Source: Rhinopithecus roxellana
Lineage: Eukaryota > Chordata > Mammalia > Primates > Cercopithecidae
Assembly (NCBI RefSeq): GCF_007565055.1
Contig: NC_044564.1
Coordinates: 82,232,563 to 82,296,562, forward strand
Length of the DNA: 64,000 nucleotides
Direction: 5' to 3'
Part shown: piece after piece, positions 50,090 through 60,407 of the stretch
Numbering within the stretch: position 1 is the stretch's first letter
Layout of the letters: the number at the start of each line of letters is the position of its first letter
The notes under the pieces: model-generated
Seen by the model: the letters and a program-made list of their open reading frames with translations, nothing else
Databases searched by the model: none
What the model was told of the DNA's origin: nothing
Translations under genes and position numbers: made by a program

Positions 50090-50570
50090 GTCATCTGAAA
50101 TCATGCCTTTAGTTTTATTTTTACTTACATAATGTATTAATGTCTTTCCAGATCACACAGTTTAGTTTTGCCTTGTTTCGAAAATGTTATTAATTGAAAC
50201 ATGCTATATGCATTTATTTTACTTTTGACTGTTTTGCTCAAATTTATGTATGTGAGACACATCCAATGTTATTGCATACAGCTGTATTTTGTTCATACCT
50301 ATTATTTATAGTATACCAGTGTACAATTATACCACAATTTATTGATTTTACCACTGCCAAACACTGAGGCACATTGATGAATTTCATTCACATTCCTTGG
50401 CATTTCCATCCCAGTACTGTGTTTTTCATGATTTTATTCTAACTTTTTTTTTTTGGATTCCCAGCTATCATAAATAATGTCAGCTTCCCAGGGATATAGC
50501 TTTTGCATAAATTCATACATAATTTTACCATGTCATGGTTATAAAAAGTTGAGACTTTTTGGTTCAAAAT
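50090..50570 (-). mobile_element. Old L1M ORF2 3' fragment, antisense
   Basis: Text near 50310-50500 ('agtgtacaattataccacaa', 'tttattgattttacc', then 'gctatcataaataatgtc') follows the antisense order of L1M distal ORF2 around the familiar 'accacaatttatttatcc' region. Strongly diverged. Confidence 0.55.
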
Positions 50571-50642
50571 AGAATATATCCATTAGCTTTCTGCCAGAAA
50601 CTCAAAACTCCTCACTATATTACCCATGAAGAGGCAGAAAAG

Positions 50643-50665
50643 GAAAAAAAAAAAAAAAAAAAAAA
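50643..50665. repeat. Poly(A) tract
   Basis: About 22-23 consecutive A after 'aggcagaaaagg'. No recognisable retroposed body lies immediately upstream, so its origin is unclear. Confidence 0.9.
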
Positions 50666-52864
50666 CTTACAATAATGCTGAAAATCTAGATTCACAAATT
50701 ATATAATAGCAAAACCCAGGAAAAACTGAAACTCTTTTCAAAAAATAAAGTCCTAACAGTTTTTCATTTTGAGATATTCTAGTTTTGATTCATAAAACTA
50801 AGTTAATTTAAAACATGAAGAAAATTCAGTTTCTCAAATACTTATCCTCTCATACAGAGAGCAAATAATTGTCAACATCTTATAATGAAGTGTTCTATAC
50901 TTACGTAAATCTTATGTGTAAATGGCTGAAGTAACACATATTTCTTACTTTTTACACACAAATACACAAAGCTTCTTACTCTAATAAGCAAAACTGTTAT
51001 ACAGTATTAACTAAAAAGAAATTAGCACATTACTTAGAATTAATTAATTCTTTTCACATATGTTAATATAGAGCTTTCATATGAGAAATTTTGTAATCCA
51101 AAGGGGTGCTACTGGTTGTCCCCCAAAAAACCTTATAATCCATCCTGAAAAAAATTCACGAGAAAATAAGCAATTAAAATACTAGGTGGTAGAGCATCTG
51201 CTTCCAGAATTAGGAGTTTCATGGACTCAAATTCCAGTGAAACAACTAAAACTAGTAAAAATTATTTTTTGAAGTCCCTGGAAATTGTCCTGAAAATATA
51301 CCACAAATGAAGAAACATTTATCAAGAAAATCTAGTAAATCTTTGAAAACAATGAGCCTGTGATACTTGAGCTACAAACTGCTCTTATTCCCCTTCCCTG
51401 ACCAACCAATGTGCCGAGGTTCCATTTCATGTAAAAGTTGCCAAGAACCTGAGGCATAACAATCTTCTCACCTCCAGACAAGGGTCCTTGTATCCGCCAT
51501 GCAAGAAGACTCCAGACTAATCAATTTTTGTTAAGTCCTCACTCTGTGGTACAAAACCTATGTTTCCGATGACTACAGCTAAGAAGTTGGGACTACTTCC
51601 TCCCACCTATTATTTACTTTCAGGGAGAAGCTTTACCTGAAGCACAGCAAGCCAAGAATGCTAGGTCCTGGGAACTCATCCCAGTTCCCTCATAGCAGAG
51701 GTTCCACAATGAAAGAGGCAATCCAAGATGACAAAAGTCTACTACTCTCACCAGTGTCTTGCTTGTAGAACAGATGTATCACTATGAGAGAAGCAGACTA
51801 CTGCTTCCACATCCAACTCCAGAGTAGTGGCTTAGGGATTTTATTCATACTGGCAGTCTATAAACAAGAGAGAAATCAAGTACTGTTTACAAAAGAAATT
51901 ACTTTATGTAGAAACAAATGAAAAGTATTTGAAGCCTAGGGGTGCTCTTTTAAAAATGTAAAAAAAAAAAAAAAAGAAGAAGATGATGGTAGTGGTGGTA
52001 ATTAAGAGGACACTGTTAATTCAGTGAGAACAAGAAGCTAAATTAGACTAGCTAGTTTACCAGAGAGATTAGGGAAAGAAACCATTCATTAACAGCGATC
52101 CTGAACTCACAGCAAAGCACAAAGATTTAGCTCAAACATTACCCCTGCATAGATGCCTAAATTTAAATAAGAAGTCTATGAAAAATTAAGCCAAAAGGAA
52201 AGCAACAATAAGTATTAAAGTGGAAATTAGGAATTGAAGACTAGGAAAACAATAGACAAAATCAAGAAAACTAAAACTCAGTTATTTGTAATATCAAGAA
52301 AATTGACAGTCTTAGCAAGATTGAATAAGAAAAAAATACATAAAATATTCAAATTCCTGAAATCAGAAAGGAAAGAAAATACACTATTATTGATCTTACA
52401 GAAGTAAAAAGTTTACCAGAGATTAATTTGAACAATTGTATTACAACAAACTGGATAAATTGGATGAAATGGACAAATTTCTAGAAAGCAACAAACTACC
52501 AAAATTGACTTAAGAAAAAATAGAAAATCTAAGTAGACCTATGCTAAGCGTAAAAATTGAATTAAAAATGTTTTCACCAAATTAAACCCCAGACCCACAG
52601 AATTTCACTGGTTAATAATATCAAAACTTTAAAAAATAATCATTAGAAACAGCAGTTCTTAAAACACACTTCCAAAAAAATTTAAAATATGGGAGAAGGT
52701 AACAGTTCTTCACTCATTCTGTGAGGTCAGTGTTACTCTGGTACCCAAACTAGAAAATACATCAGTTATTCAAGATCCCATCACAATAAGATATATTAAA
52801 AACAGCACAACAAAATAGAAAAAAAAAATGGACCAAAATAAATTTAAAAAAACACATGAAACTG

Positions 52865-52865
<1 letters not shown>

Positions 52866-52904
<39 letters not shown>
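52866..52904. repeat. (CA)19 microsatellite
   Basis: Uninterrupted CA/AC run of about 39 nt. It generates cysteine-valine repeat ORFs on the minus strand (52762-52967) that are not genes. Length polymorphism is likely. Confidence 0.97.
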
Positions 52905-52908
<4 letters not shown>

Positions 52909-52942
52909 GCTTTGGAAAAAAGTAATAAAAATTGTTGTCTTT

Positions 52943-53164
52943 GGACACAGAGAGAGGAGCAACACACACTGGGGCCTATCAGAGAGTGAAGGGTGGGAGG
53001 AGGTAGAATCAGGAAAAATAACTAATGGATACTAAGCTTAATAACTGGTTGAGAAATTTATCTGTACAACAAACCCCCATGACACATGTTTACCTATATA
53101 ACAAACCTGCACATCCTACACATGGACCTTGAATTTAAAACACAAGTTAAAAAAAATAAAGTAA
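52943..53164 (+). mobile_element. 5'-truncated L1 3'UTR insertion, sense
   Basis: About 222 bp of L1 3'UTR from 'acacactggggcctatcaga' to 'aacaaacctgcacatcctac' and an A-rich end. Matching 9-bp flanks gttgtcttt at 52934-52942 and 53165-53173 indicate target-site duplication. It is nested in L1M ORF2. Confidence 0.88.
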
Positions 53165-53299
53165 GTTGTCTTTAGCCAGATGGATTTTTAAAACGTGCAA
53201 AGAAACAACAGACCAAGTTCTCTTATTAATATAGACAGAAAAATGTCCAACAAAATTTCAGCAAACTAAATGCAGTGACATATAAATGTACCATGATCA

Positions 53300-53619
53300 G
53301 GCCGGGCGCGGTGGCTCACGCCTGTAATCCCAGCACTTTGGGAGGCGGAGGCGGTCAGATCACGAGGTCAGGAGATCGAGTCCATCCTGGCTAACACGGT
53401 GAAACCCCGTCTGTACTAAAAAACACAAAAAATTAGCCGGGTGTGGTGACGGGCGCCTGTAGTCCCAGCCACTTGGGAGACTGAGGCAGGAGAATGGCGT
53501 GAACCTGGGAGGTGGAGTTTGCAGTGAGCCGAGATGGTGCCACTGCACTCCAGCCTGGGCGACAGAGTGAAGACTCTGTCTCAAAAAAAAAAAAAAAAAA
53601 AAAAAAAAAAGGAAAAAAA
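53300..53619 (+). mobile_element. AluY, sense, long A tail
   Basis: Full-length AluY with about 28 A in the tail. Target-site duplication gtaccatgat occurs at 53288-53297 and 53620-53629. Its right monomer reads 'gagatggtgccactgc', unlike the three copies with 'gagatccggccactgc', so it belongs to a different AluY lineage. Confidence 0.95.
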
Positions 53620-53660
53620 GTACCATGATGAAGTGACATTTATCATAGGAATGAAAGGTT

Positions 53661-53940
53661 GATTTAACATCTAAATCACAACAAAGCCGTGGTAACTCAG
53701 AGGCAACAGCTTCTTCTGAAAGACCTTTTCAGCTGCGCTTTTCTGGCTCCACTCCAGTGATTGAATTTGCAGGTCTTCCCAGATTGACAGGTTGTTGGTA
53801 TCTTTAATCTTCCAACTCCACCTTTAAAAGACCTCCATTTCCACAGTTCCCTCTATGGTTGTGTAGGTCTAATTCTTATATTAAATCATGTATTTCATAG
53901 CTCATAATCATCTACAATACAGTGGTAGAATGCTTAATTA
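53661..53940. other. Unassigned, moderately GC-richer segment
   Basis: Not recognisably L1 or Alu. Text such as 'tttctggctccactccagtg' and 'cagttccctctatggttgtg' has the texture of an old LTR or DNA transposon, but I cannot name it. No ORF of note. Confidence 0.5.
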
Positions 53941-55011
53941 TATATCAGACATCCTTGTCTGGCACCAGACCTTACAAGGCAAGCAATTAATATTTCACCA
54001 TTGAGTATGTTGTCGGCTTTTGTAGATGCAATTTTTCAGATTAAGATTGTTTCTTCCTATCGCTAGCTTACTGAGTGCTTTTTAATAAGTAATTGTTTAA
54101 TTTAATCAAATCTTTTACTCTTTCTGGGGTGATTATATATTTTAGAACTTATTTTCTTTTTATGTATAATCACAGAGATTGATTTTTAAATAATAAACTA
54201 GCCTAGAATTCATGGAATAATTCCCACTTATTCTATTTATTGTGACTAAATTCAACTTGCTAATGTTTTATTCATGAGTTTTTGCATCCATGCTTATGGG
54301 TATATTTTTCTTTTATTTTCTTTTCTGTGTAATGGCCTTAGGCTTACTATCAGAGTTATACTAGTCTCAAAACTGTGAAAGAGTCTAAGTTTGGTATTAC
54401 TTTTTCTTTAAATGTTTGTAGTTTTCTTGTGGGAATTTTTTAATCAATATTTTTTAGAGACAGTGTTTCTCCTTGTTCTCCAGGCTGCAGTGTGGTGGCC
54501 TCCTAAATATCTATAGGTGTGTGCCACCATGCCTTGCTAATTTCATTTTTGTAGAGATGGGGTCTCCCTACATTGCCAAGGCTGGTTTGAACCTTTTGGT
54601 GTCAAGCAATCCTCCCATTTTGACTTCCAAAAATGCTGGGATTGCACATGTGAGCCACCTAATTTGTCCAGGAGGGTATTTAGTTAAAAAGTCAACAACT
54701 ATAAGATTACTCATGTTTTAAAATTTCTTCTAACGCTAGTTTTGGTAAGATGTTTCTTTAAAAAATAATATCTATTTTTTTCAAGTATTCATATATATTG
54801 ACAATTTTTTATAATATCCTATTATCTTTTATAATGTGAGAAAGGATTAAAATTATATTATCTTTTCATTATTGGTATTAGGATTTGTATTTTCACATTT
54901 TCAAATCCATCTGGCTGAAGCTTTGTCAATTTTATTACTTTTTTTCAAAAACAACTTGGGCTTTGAGTTTTCTGTTTTCCAAATTATTTTATTTTGGCAT
55001 ATGTATTTATA

Positions 55012-55043
<32 letters not shown>

Positions 55044-55280
55044 AACTGTTTTATTGAAATGGAACTTTAGATAATTGGTTTGTTTTTTCTGGTATATGTA
55101 ATTAAAACTATAAATTTCCAGCAAGGCAATAATTTGGCTGCTTCCCACAAATTTTGTATTTTTAATATTAAAGTATTTTTAATACTAAAGTGTATTTTCA
55201 ATATTAAAATAGGATATTTCCAATTTACTATTGGCTTACTTTTTTTTCTTTCATTTGGTATCACCTCAATCAAATATTAA
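53941..55280 (-). mobile_element. L1M ORF2 fragment, antisense, with Alu insertion
   Basis: Antisense ORF2 text: 'agacatccttgtctggcac' near 53948, 'gtttttgcatccatgctta' near 54278, 'ttttcaaaaacaacttgggc' near 54943, 'ctgcttcccacaaattttgt' near 55139. An Alu remnant lies at 54451-54671 and a T-rich tract at about 55014-55044. The frame is broken. Confidence 0.75.
54451..54671 (-). mobile_element. AluJ remnant, antisense, internally deleted
   Basis: Reverse Alu text with 'agagacagtgtttctccttg', then a jump to 'ggtgtgtgccaccatgcc' and 'gtagagatggggtctcccta', ending 'aaaaatgctgggattgcac'. About 80 nt of the right-monomer part is missing. Heavily diverged. Confidence 0.82.
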
Positions 55281-55926
55281 GTACTGAGATAATCTGAGGT
55301 TGGACTGAAACCTCTGGAAGCGCTTGCGTACTACTGTAGCTGTCTCCTACTACACATACTCCCCTCAGTGTAGCCACTCCAAGTTCAGTAATATTTTATA
55401 AACTACATTTATTAAAAAATGTTAATTAACATATAACTGAGAGTCCCCCCACCTCCAGTGCACCAACAAATGCAAAAAAAAAAAAAAAAGAAAAATGGTA
55501 GGAATTTTTGACCTAGCAAATTATAGTATTCAAAGAAGAATTTCCATTCCACCAAGAATCCTACGTGCGATTCATCATTAAAGACCATGAATGTCTAGAA
55601 GAGCTGTCAGTTAATAACTTGATATTCTTTAGAATGAAAATATTTGCTGAATGGACACATTAAGATGTTCCTAGAGGAAATTTTAGAGATCATAAATAAA
55701 GATGTCATTGCAAAGGAGTCATCATGGTCCAAGATGGAATCTTTTTTATACATTACATGTATTTTTCTGTTGGAATAATGGTACCAAAATATTGCTATAA
55801 GAACTAGCCCTTGAAACAAAATTCTTCATTGAAATATAATTTTGGCTTTGTACTGAAAGTTGGAGAGGATGAATACAAGAGTCCTAGAAATGGTAAGACA
55901 TCTCTATTTCCATATCTTTTACTTTT
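55281..55926. other. Unassigned sequence
   Basis: No gene or recognised repeat body. An A16 run at about 55475-55490 follows a short C-rich stretch. The 70-codon minus ORF at 55607-55819 has no identifiable features. Confidence 0.5.
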
Positions 55927-55939
55927 AAGAAAGCTAATT

Positions 55940-56230
55940 GCCGGGCGCGGTGGCTCAAGCCTGTAATCCCAGCACTTTGGGAGGCCGAGACGGGCGGATC
56001 ATGAGGTCAGGAGATGGAGACCATCCTGGCTAACACGGTGAAACCCCGTCTCTACTAAAAAATACAAAAAAATTAGCCGGGCGAGGTGGCGGGCGCCTGT
56101 AGTCCCAGCTACTCGGGAGGCTGAGGCAGGAGAATGGCGTGAACCCGGGAGGCGGAGCTTGCAGTGAGCTGAGATCCGGCCACAGCACTCCAGCCTGGGC
56201 GGCAGAGAGAGACTCCGTCTCAAAAAAAAA
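55940..56230 (+). mobile_element. AluY (Old World monkey type), sense
   Basis: Full-length young AluY lacking one 5' G. It carries 'gagatccggccac' (then agc for tgc). An exact 13-bp target-site duplication, aagaaagctaatt, is present at 55927-55939 and 56231-56243. Confidence 0.96.
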
Positions 56231-56243
56231 AAGAAAGCTAATT

Positions 56244-57237
56244 AAGAAAAGATAAAAGGAGAATAAAAGAGACTCACTGCAGGGTCTGTGGTAACCCACT
56301 TAAGCAACACAGAGACTTAAAATATAAGGAGCTTATTACTACTGAGGAGAGACAAATCCAGAGTGTCTTGACCAAAATAGCTTTTATCCTCAATTTATCC
56401 CTTGAGACTAAGGAGAGAAAAATTAAGCAAATAATTAAAAACGAGTCCTTAAAATTAAAACTGAAATATAAATAAAGCAACGTTTTATTAAATTTAACTG
56501 AATATAGAATGTATAACACAGACAACACTATCTCTGACCTCAATGAACTTACAGTCTCACTATTAGAGAACAGCTACAAATTAACAATATAAATTTATAA
56601 TATATATACATATATATATAATATATTGTTATATGTAATTATCTATAAGCACATGTTATGGTTCTGAAATCCAGAGGGAGATCATGGTACTTTATTGATC
56701 GAATATGGAGACAATGACCTATGTAAATAAATGTTGGGCAATAGTTTTTCTATTGAAACTGAATGCCATTAAAAAAAAAAACTGAAGTTTCTCAACATGT
56801 GCTTTTTACAAAACAATTCATAATACAAACATATTATTTATGAGGTCAAGTAGAAAGTCTAAGTATTGAAATACCAACTGACAACTTTATACTTTGTTAT
56901 TCATAAAAATTTTAAATGTGTAATTATATTATTTTAGCAAAAATTAAAAATGAGAATGTATTGTAACAAAGACTAAATATTACAATATTCAAAGAAGTTT
57001 CAAGTATTTTAGCAATGGAAGTAGCATATTTTATGTAATTAGATTTAGGTTCATTACATTAGTTTTAAATGCAGGTAACATATGACCCTCATACAAGTAT
57101 TTCACATAAATAATACATTAAACTATAATTTGTTTAAAATGTTAGCAAACAAATAAAAAGGAATATTGATTTAAAGTGAGTTTTGTTTTCAGTAATAGCA
57201 GAAAAATGAGAAAGAGTCCAAACATGATTTTGTTAAT
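56244..57237. other. Unassigned AT-rich intergenic sequence
   Basis: No gene. A TA-rich simple tract lies near 56598-56632. The 89-codon minus ORF at 56274-56543 begins in sequence adjoining the AluY and has no domain features. Confidence 0.55.
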
Positions 57238-57440
57238 AAATTGTTTCTTGATCTCATAGAAGTACAAAGTAAAATAGTGGTTACCAGAGGCTAGAGTGAT
57301 TGGAGAAAAAGGTTTGGAAAAATGTTGATTAAAGGATACATCATTATTAGTTAAATGGGAGGAATAAGTTCAAGAGCTTTATTGTATAACATGGTCCCTA
57401 TAGTTAATGACAATGTATTATATTTTTGAAAAATATCAAG
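57238..57440 (+). mobile_element. L1M 3'UTR fragment, sense
   Basis: Text such as 'atagtggttaccagaggcta', 'gggaggaataagttcaagag' and 'aacatggtccctatagttaa' is typical of L1MA/MB 3'UTRs. No ORF2 is attached on the left. Confidence 0.8.
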
Positions 57441-58199
57441 AGTCAATTTTGGCTATGTATGAGCTTCCCTGTGCCCCCCACCCAAGATTATCTGTTTGCA
57501 TGTATTATTAGGATCTCTGTGTGTGTGTCCTTTCTTATTGTGGTTCCTATGACTTTATTTTTTGTATTTCATATTTTCTATTACTATAGCATAGTCATAA
57601 ATATTTGGGGGATACATGTGATACATGTATGAATGGATATTGATCATATCAGGGTCATTGGGGTATCTATTACCTCAAACATTTATCATTTGTGTTGGAA
57701 AAATTAGAATTCTGCCGTTGTAGTTATTTTGAAATACATAATAAATTATTGGTAACTATGATTTCCTTACTGTACTGCAGAATATTAGAACCTTCTTTCC
57801 AACTGTATTTGTTTACCAATTAATCAACTTACGTTCATATACATCCCCCATCTCTTTTCCTTAACAGACTCTGATATGACCAGTGTACTCTAGACCTCCA
57901 TAAGATTTACTGTTTTACCTCCCAGATATGAGTGAGAATATGAAATATTTATATTTCTGTGCCTGGCTTATTTTGCTTAACATAATCACTTCCGGGTCCA
58001 CTCATGTTTCTGTAAATGACAGGATTTCAGTACTTCTTATGGCTGAATAATATTCCATTGTCCATATATGCACATTTTCTTTATCCATTTGTCTATTGAC
58101 GGGCACTTAGATTGATTTCATATGGCTACTGTGAATGGTGCTGCAAAAAACATAAGAGTGCACATATCTCTTCAATATGATTTTTTAATAATTATTGAA

Positions 58200-58640
58200 G
58201 ATGGGATTGCTTTCTTCATTTTTTTTTCAGATAGATCACTGTTAGCATATACAAATGCTACTTTTTGTATTGATTGAGTCTTTTGTAGTTTTATATAAAT
58301 TTTAAGATTGTTCTTTGTTTCCCTGAAGAATGTTATTGGTATTTTAATATAGATTGCATTGAATTTGTAGATAATTTTGGGTAGTACAGACATTTTAACA
58401 ATATTAATTCTTCTGCTTCATGAGAATGGGATAGATTTTCATTTTCTGTGCCTTCTTAAATTTCCTTCATCAATGTTTTATTATTTTTAAAAATTGTATA
58501 AATTGTATAAATCCTTCACTTCTTTGGTTGAACTGATTCTTAGGGTTTTTGTAGCTGTTGTAAACGTGATTTCTTTCTTGATTTTTTTTTTTTTCAGATA
58601 GATAACTGTTAGCATATAGAAATGCTACATTTTACATTAA
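58200..58640. repeat. Direct repeat of a 70-75 bp ORF2 segment, about 363 bp apart
   Basis: 58205-58272 and 58568-58638 share 'tttctttcttgat/cat', 'ttcagatagat.actgttag' and 'catata.aaatgctac'. L1 has this segment only once. The left copy sits exactly at the internal deletion junction of the antisense L1, so the rearrangement that removed distal ORF2 also left or created an extra copy. Confidence 0.8.
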
Positions 58641-59605
58641 TTTTGTACCCTTCAACATTACTAAATTTGTTTATCAGTTCTAAGAGTATTTTGGTGGAGT
58701 CTTTAGGTTTTGCCAAATATAAGATCATATCCTATTCAAAGAAGGATAATTGAACTTCCTGCTTTCTAATTTGGATGCCTTTTACTTCTTTTTCTTCCCT
58801 AACTGCTCTGGCAAGGATTTCATTATTGAATAACAATGGTGAAAGTGAGAGCATCCTTGTCTTGCAGATTTTAGTGGAAAGGCTTTCAATTTTTCCACAT
58901 TCAGTATATTAGCTTTGGGTTTGTCATATATAGCCTTTATTGTGCTGAGGTCTCTTCCTTCTATACTCAGTTTGCTGAGAGTTTTTATTATTAGGTGATA
59001 TCAAATTTTATATAATGCTTTTCAGCATTAATCGAAATAATTCTATGCTTTTTGTCCCGATTTTGTTGATGTGATGTAACACGTTTATTGATTTGCATAT
59101 GTTGAGCCATCTTTGGATCCCTGAAACGAATCCCACTTCATCAAAGTGAATGATCTTTTAATGTGTCATTGAATTCAATTTGCTAGTTTTGTTTTTTATT
59201 TTTATTTTTTGAGGACTTTTGCATCCATGTTTATCAGATATATTGGTTTATTGTTTTACGTTTGTTGTTGTCAGGTTTTGATATCAGACAGATGGAGGCC
59301 TTGTAGAATGAGTTTGGAAGTATTCCTTCCTCTTCAAATTTTTGACACAGTTTAAGTAGAACTGGTATTAATTATTCTTTACATGTTCAGTAGAATTCAG
59401 TAGTAAATTCAGCAGGTGCTTGGCTTTTATTTGATGGGAGACTTCTTGTCATTGCTTCAACCTTGTTACTCATTATTGCTCAGTTCATGTTTAATATTTC
59501 TTCCTGAATCAATCTTGGTACCTTACATGTATATAGGAATTTATTCATTTCTTCTAAATTTTTAAATTGCTGATATATAATTAGCCATAAGTTTCTAATT
59601 GTCTT

Positions 59606-60407
59606 TGTGAAAGGAGTTATTTAGCTTGCCTTAGGTAGACAGCAAGGGAAGAGTCCCCTGAAAGCTGCCCGCCCACAGGTCAGTGCCTCATCTCCACATA
59701 ACATAAAAAGCAGCCTGGGAAAAAATTCAGGCTGCGGGCACAAATGAGGGAACTACACAGGGTGTTGTGCCTGGAGACACGCCCACGGCTGCACAGACAG
59801 AAAAGCCTCCCGCCAATTTGGATAAAAACTAGCATGGACCCCCTGGCTCACTCAGATAAGGGAACAAGGACTGGCATAGAAATGCCTTTGTCCTTTATAT
59901 AGTCAGCGGGCTATCAGAAAAAAGTTTCTTCTCCTTTTGTGGTGATGGGCACAGTGGGTTTCTGTGGCCATTCTACTTCCCTTTTTTTGAACTGTAAGTC
60001 AGGCCTCTATGAATCATCACTTCAGCCCCTGATTGGTCCTGGGCCACGGTCCCAGGCCAAGCTTTCACTTCAGCTCCTGATAGGTCCCGGGCCAAGCTGA
60101 GCAGCCTCTATCTGAGTCAAGCTTTCTGACTGGTCCTGGGCCAAGGCCTCAGGCCAAACTGATTCCCACATTCTCCAAGACGGCCTGTTAGACTAAGTGC
60201 ATTTCTTCCCCTTCTGAATCCACAAAAGTCCTGTACCCCAGCCTCATAGTAGGCACCCCATTTGGAACCCCTGCTCTGCTGGCAGAGAACTTTCTTCTTT
60301 CGCTTGTTAAACTTTCACTCTAACCTCACGTTTGTATCCGAACAAATCTTCTTGGAGGTAGAACAAAGAAATTTGGGTGTTATCTCAGACAAGGAGAGAC
60401 TGTTACA
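59606..60407 (+). mobile_element. Solo LTR, class I endogenous retrovirus type (802 bp)
   Basis: Begins 'tgtgaaaggag' and ends 'gagactgttaca' (TG...CA), flanked by an identical 4-bp duplication tctt at 59602-59605 and 60408-60411. A 4-bp duplication is usual for gammaretrovirus-like elements. It is GC-richer than the surrounding L1. At 60022-60155 it carries three related units of about 40-60 bp ('ctgattggtcctgggcc', 'ctgataggtcccgggcc', 'ctgactggtcctgggcc'), which resemble U3 enhancer repeats with CCAAT motifs. A TATA-like 'ctttatatagtc' lies near 59893. No gag, pol or env sequence is present, so this is a recombined solo LTR. I cannot name the subfamily. The 93-codon ORF at 60262-60543 crosses the LTR edge and is incidental. 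Confidence 0.92.

Larger units (their letters stand above)
51100..53660 (+). mobile_element. L1M (5'UTR-like plus ORF2), sense, with two insertions
   Basis: 51370-51860 is GC-richer and resembles an old L1M 5'UTR ('ttccctgaccaaccaatgtg', 'cagttccctcatagcagagg', 'gtagtggcttagggatttta'). From about 52190 the text is ORF2 RT-proximal ('tagcaagattgaataagaaa', 'aattggatgaaatggacaaa', 'ttcttcactcattctgtgag'), so ORF1 and the endonuclease region are lacking. It is interrupted by a short L1 (52943-53164) and an AluY (53300), and resumes after the AluY at 'aagtgacatttatcatagga'. Confidence 0.7.

Noticed and set aside
52762..52967. Cysteine/valine-repeat ORFs
   Set aside because: Produced by the (CA)19 microsatellite read on the minus strand.
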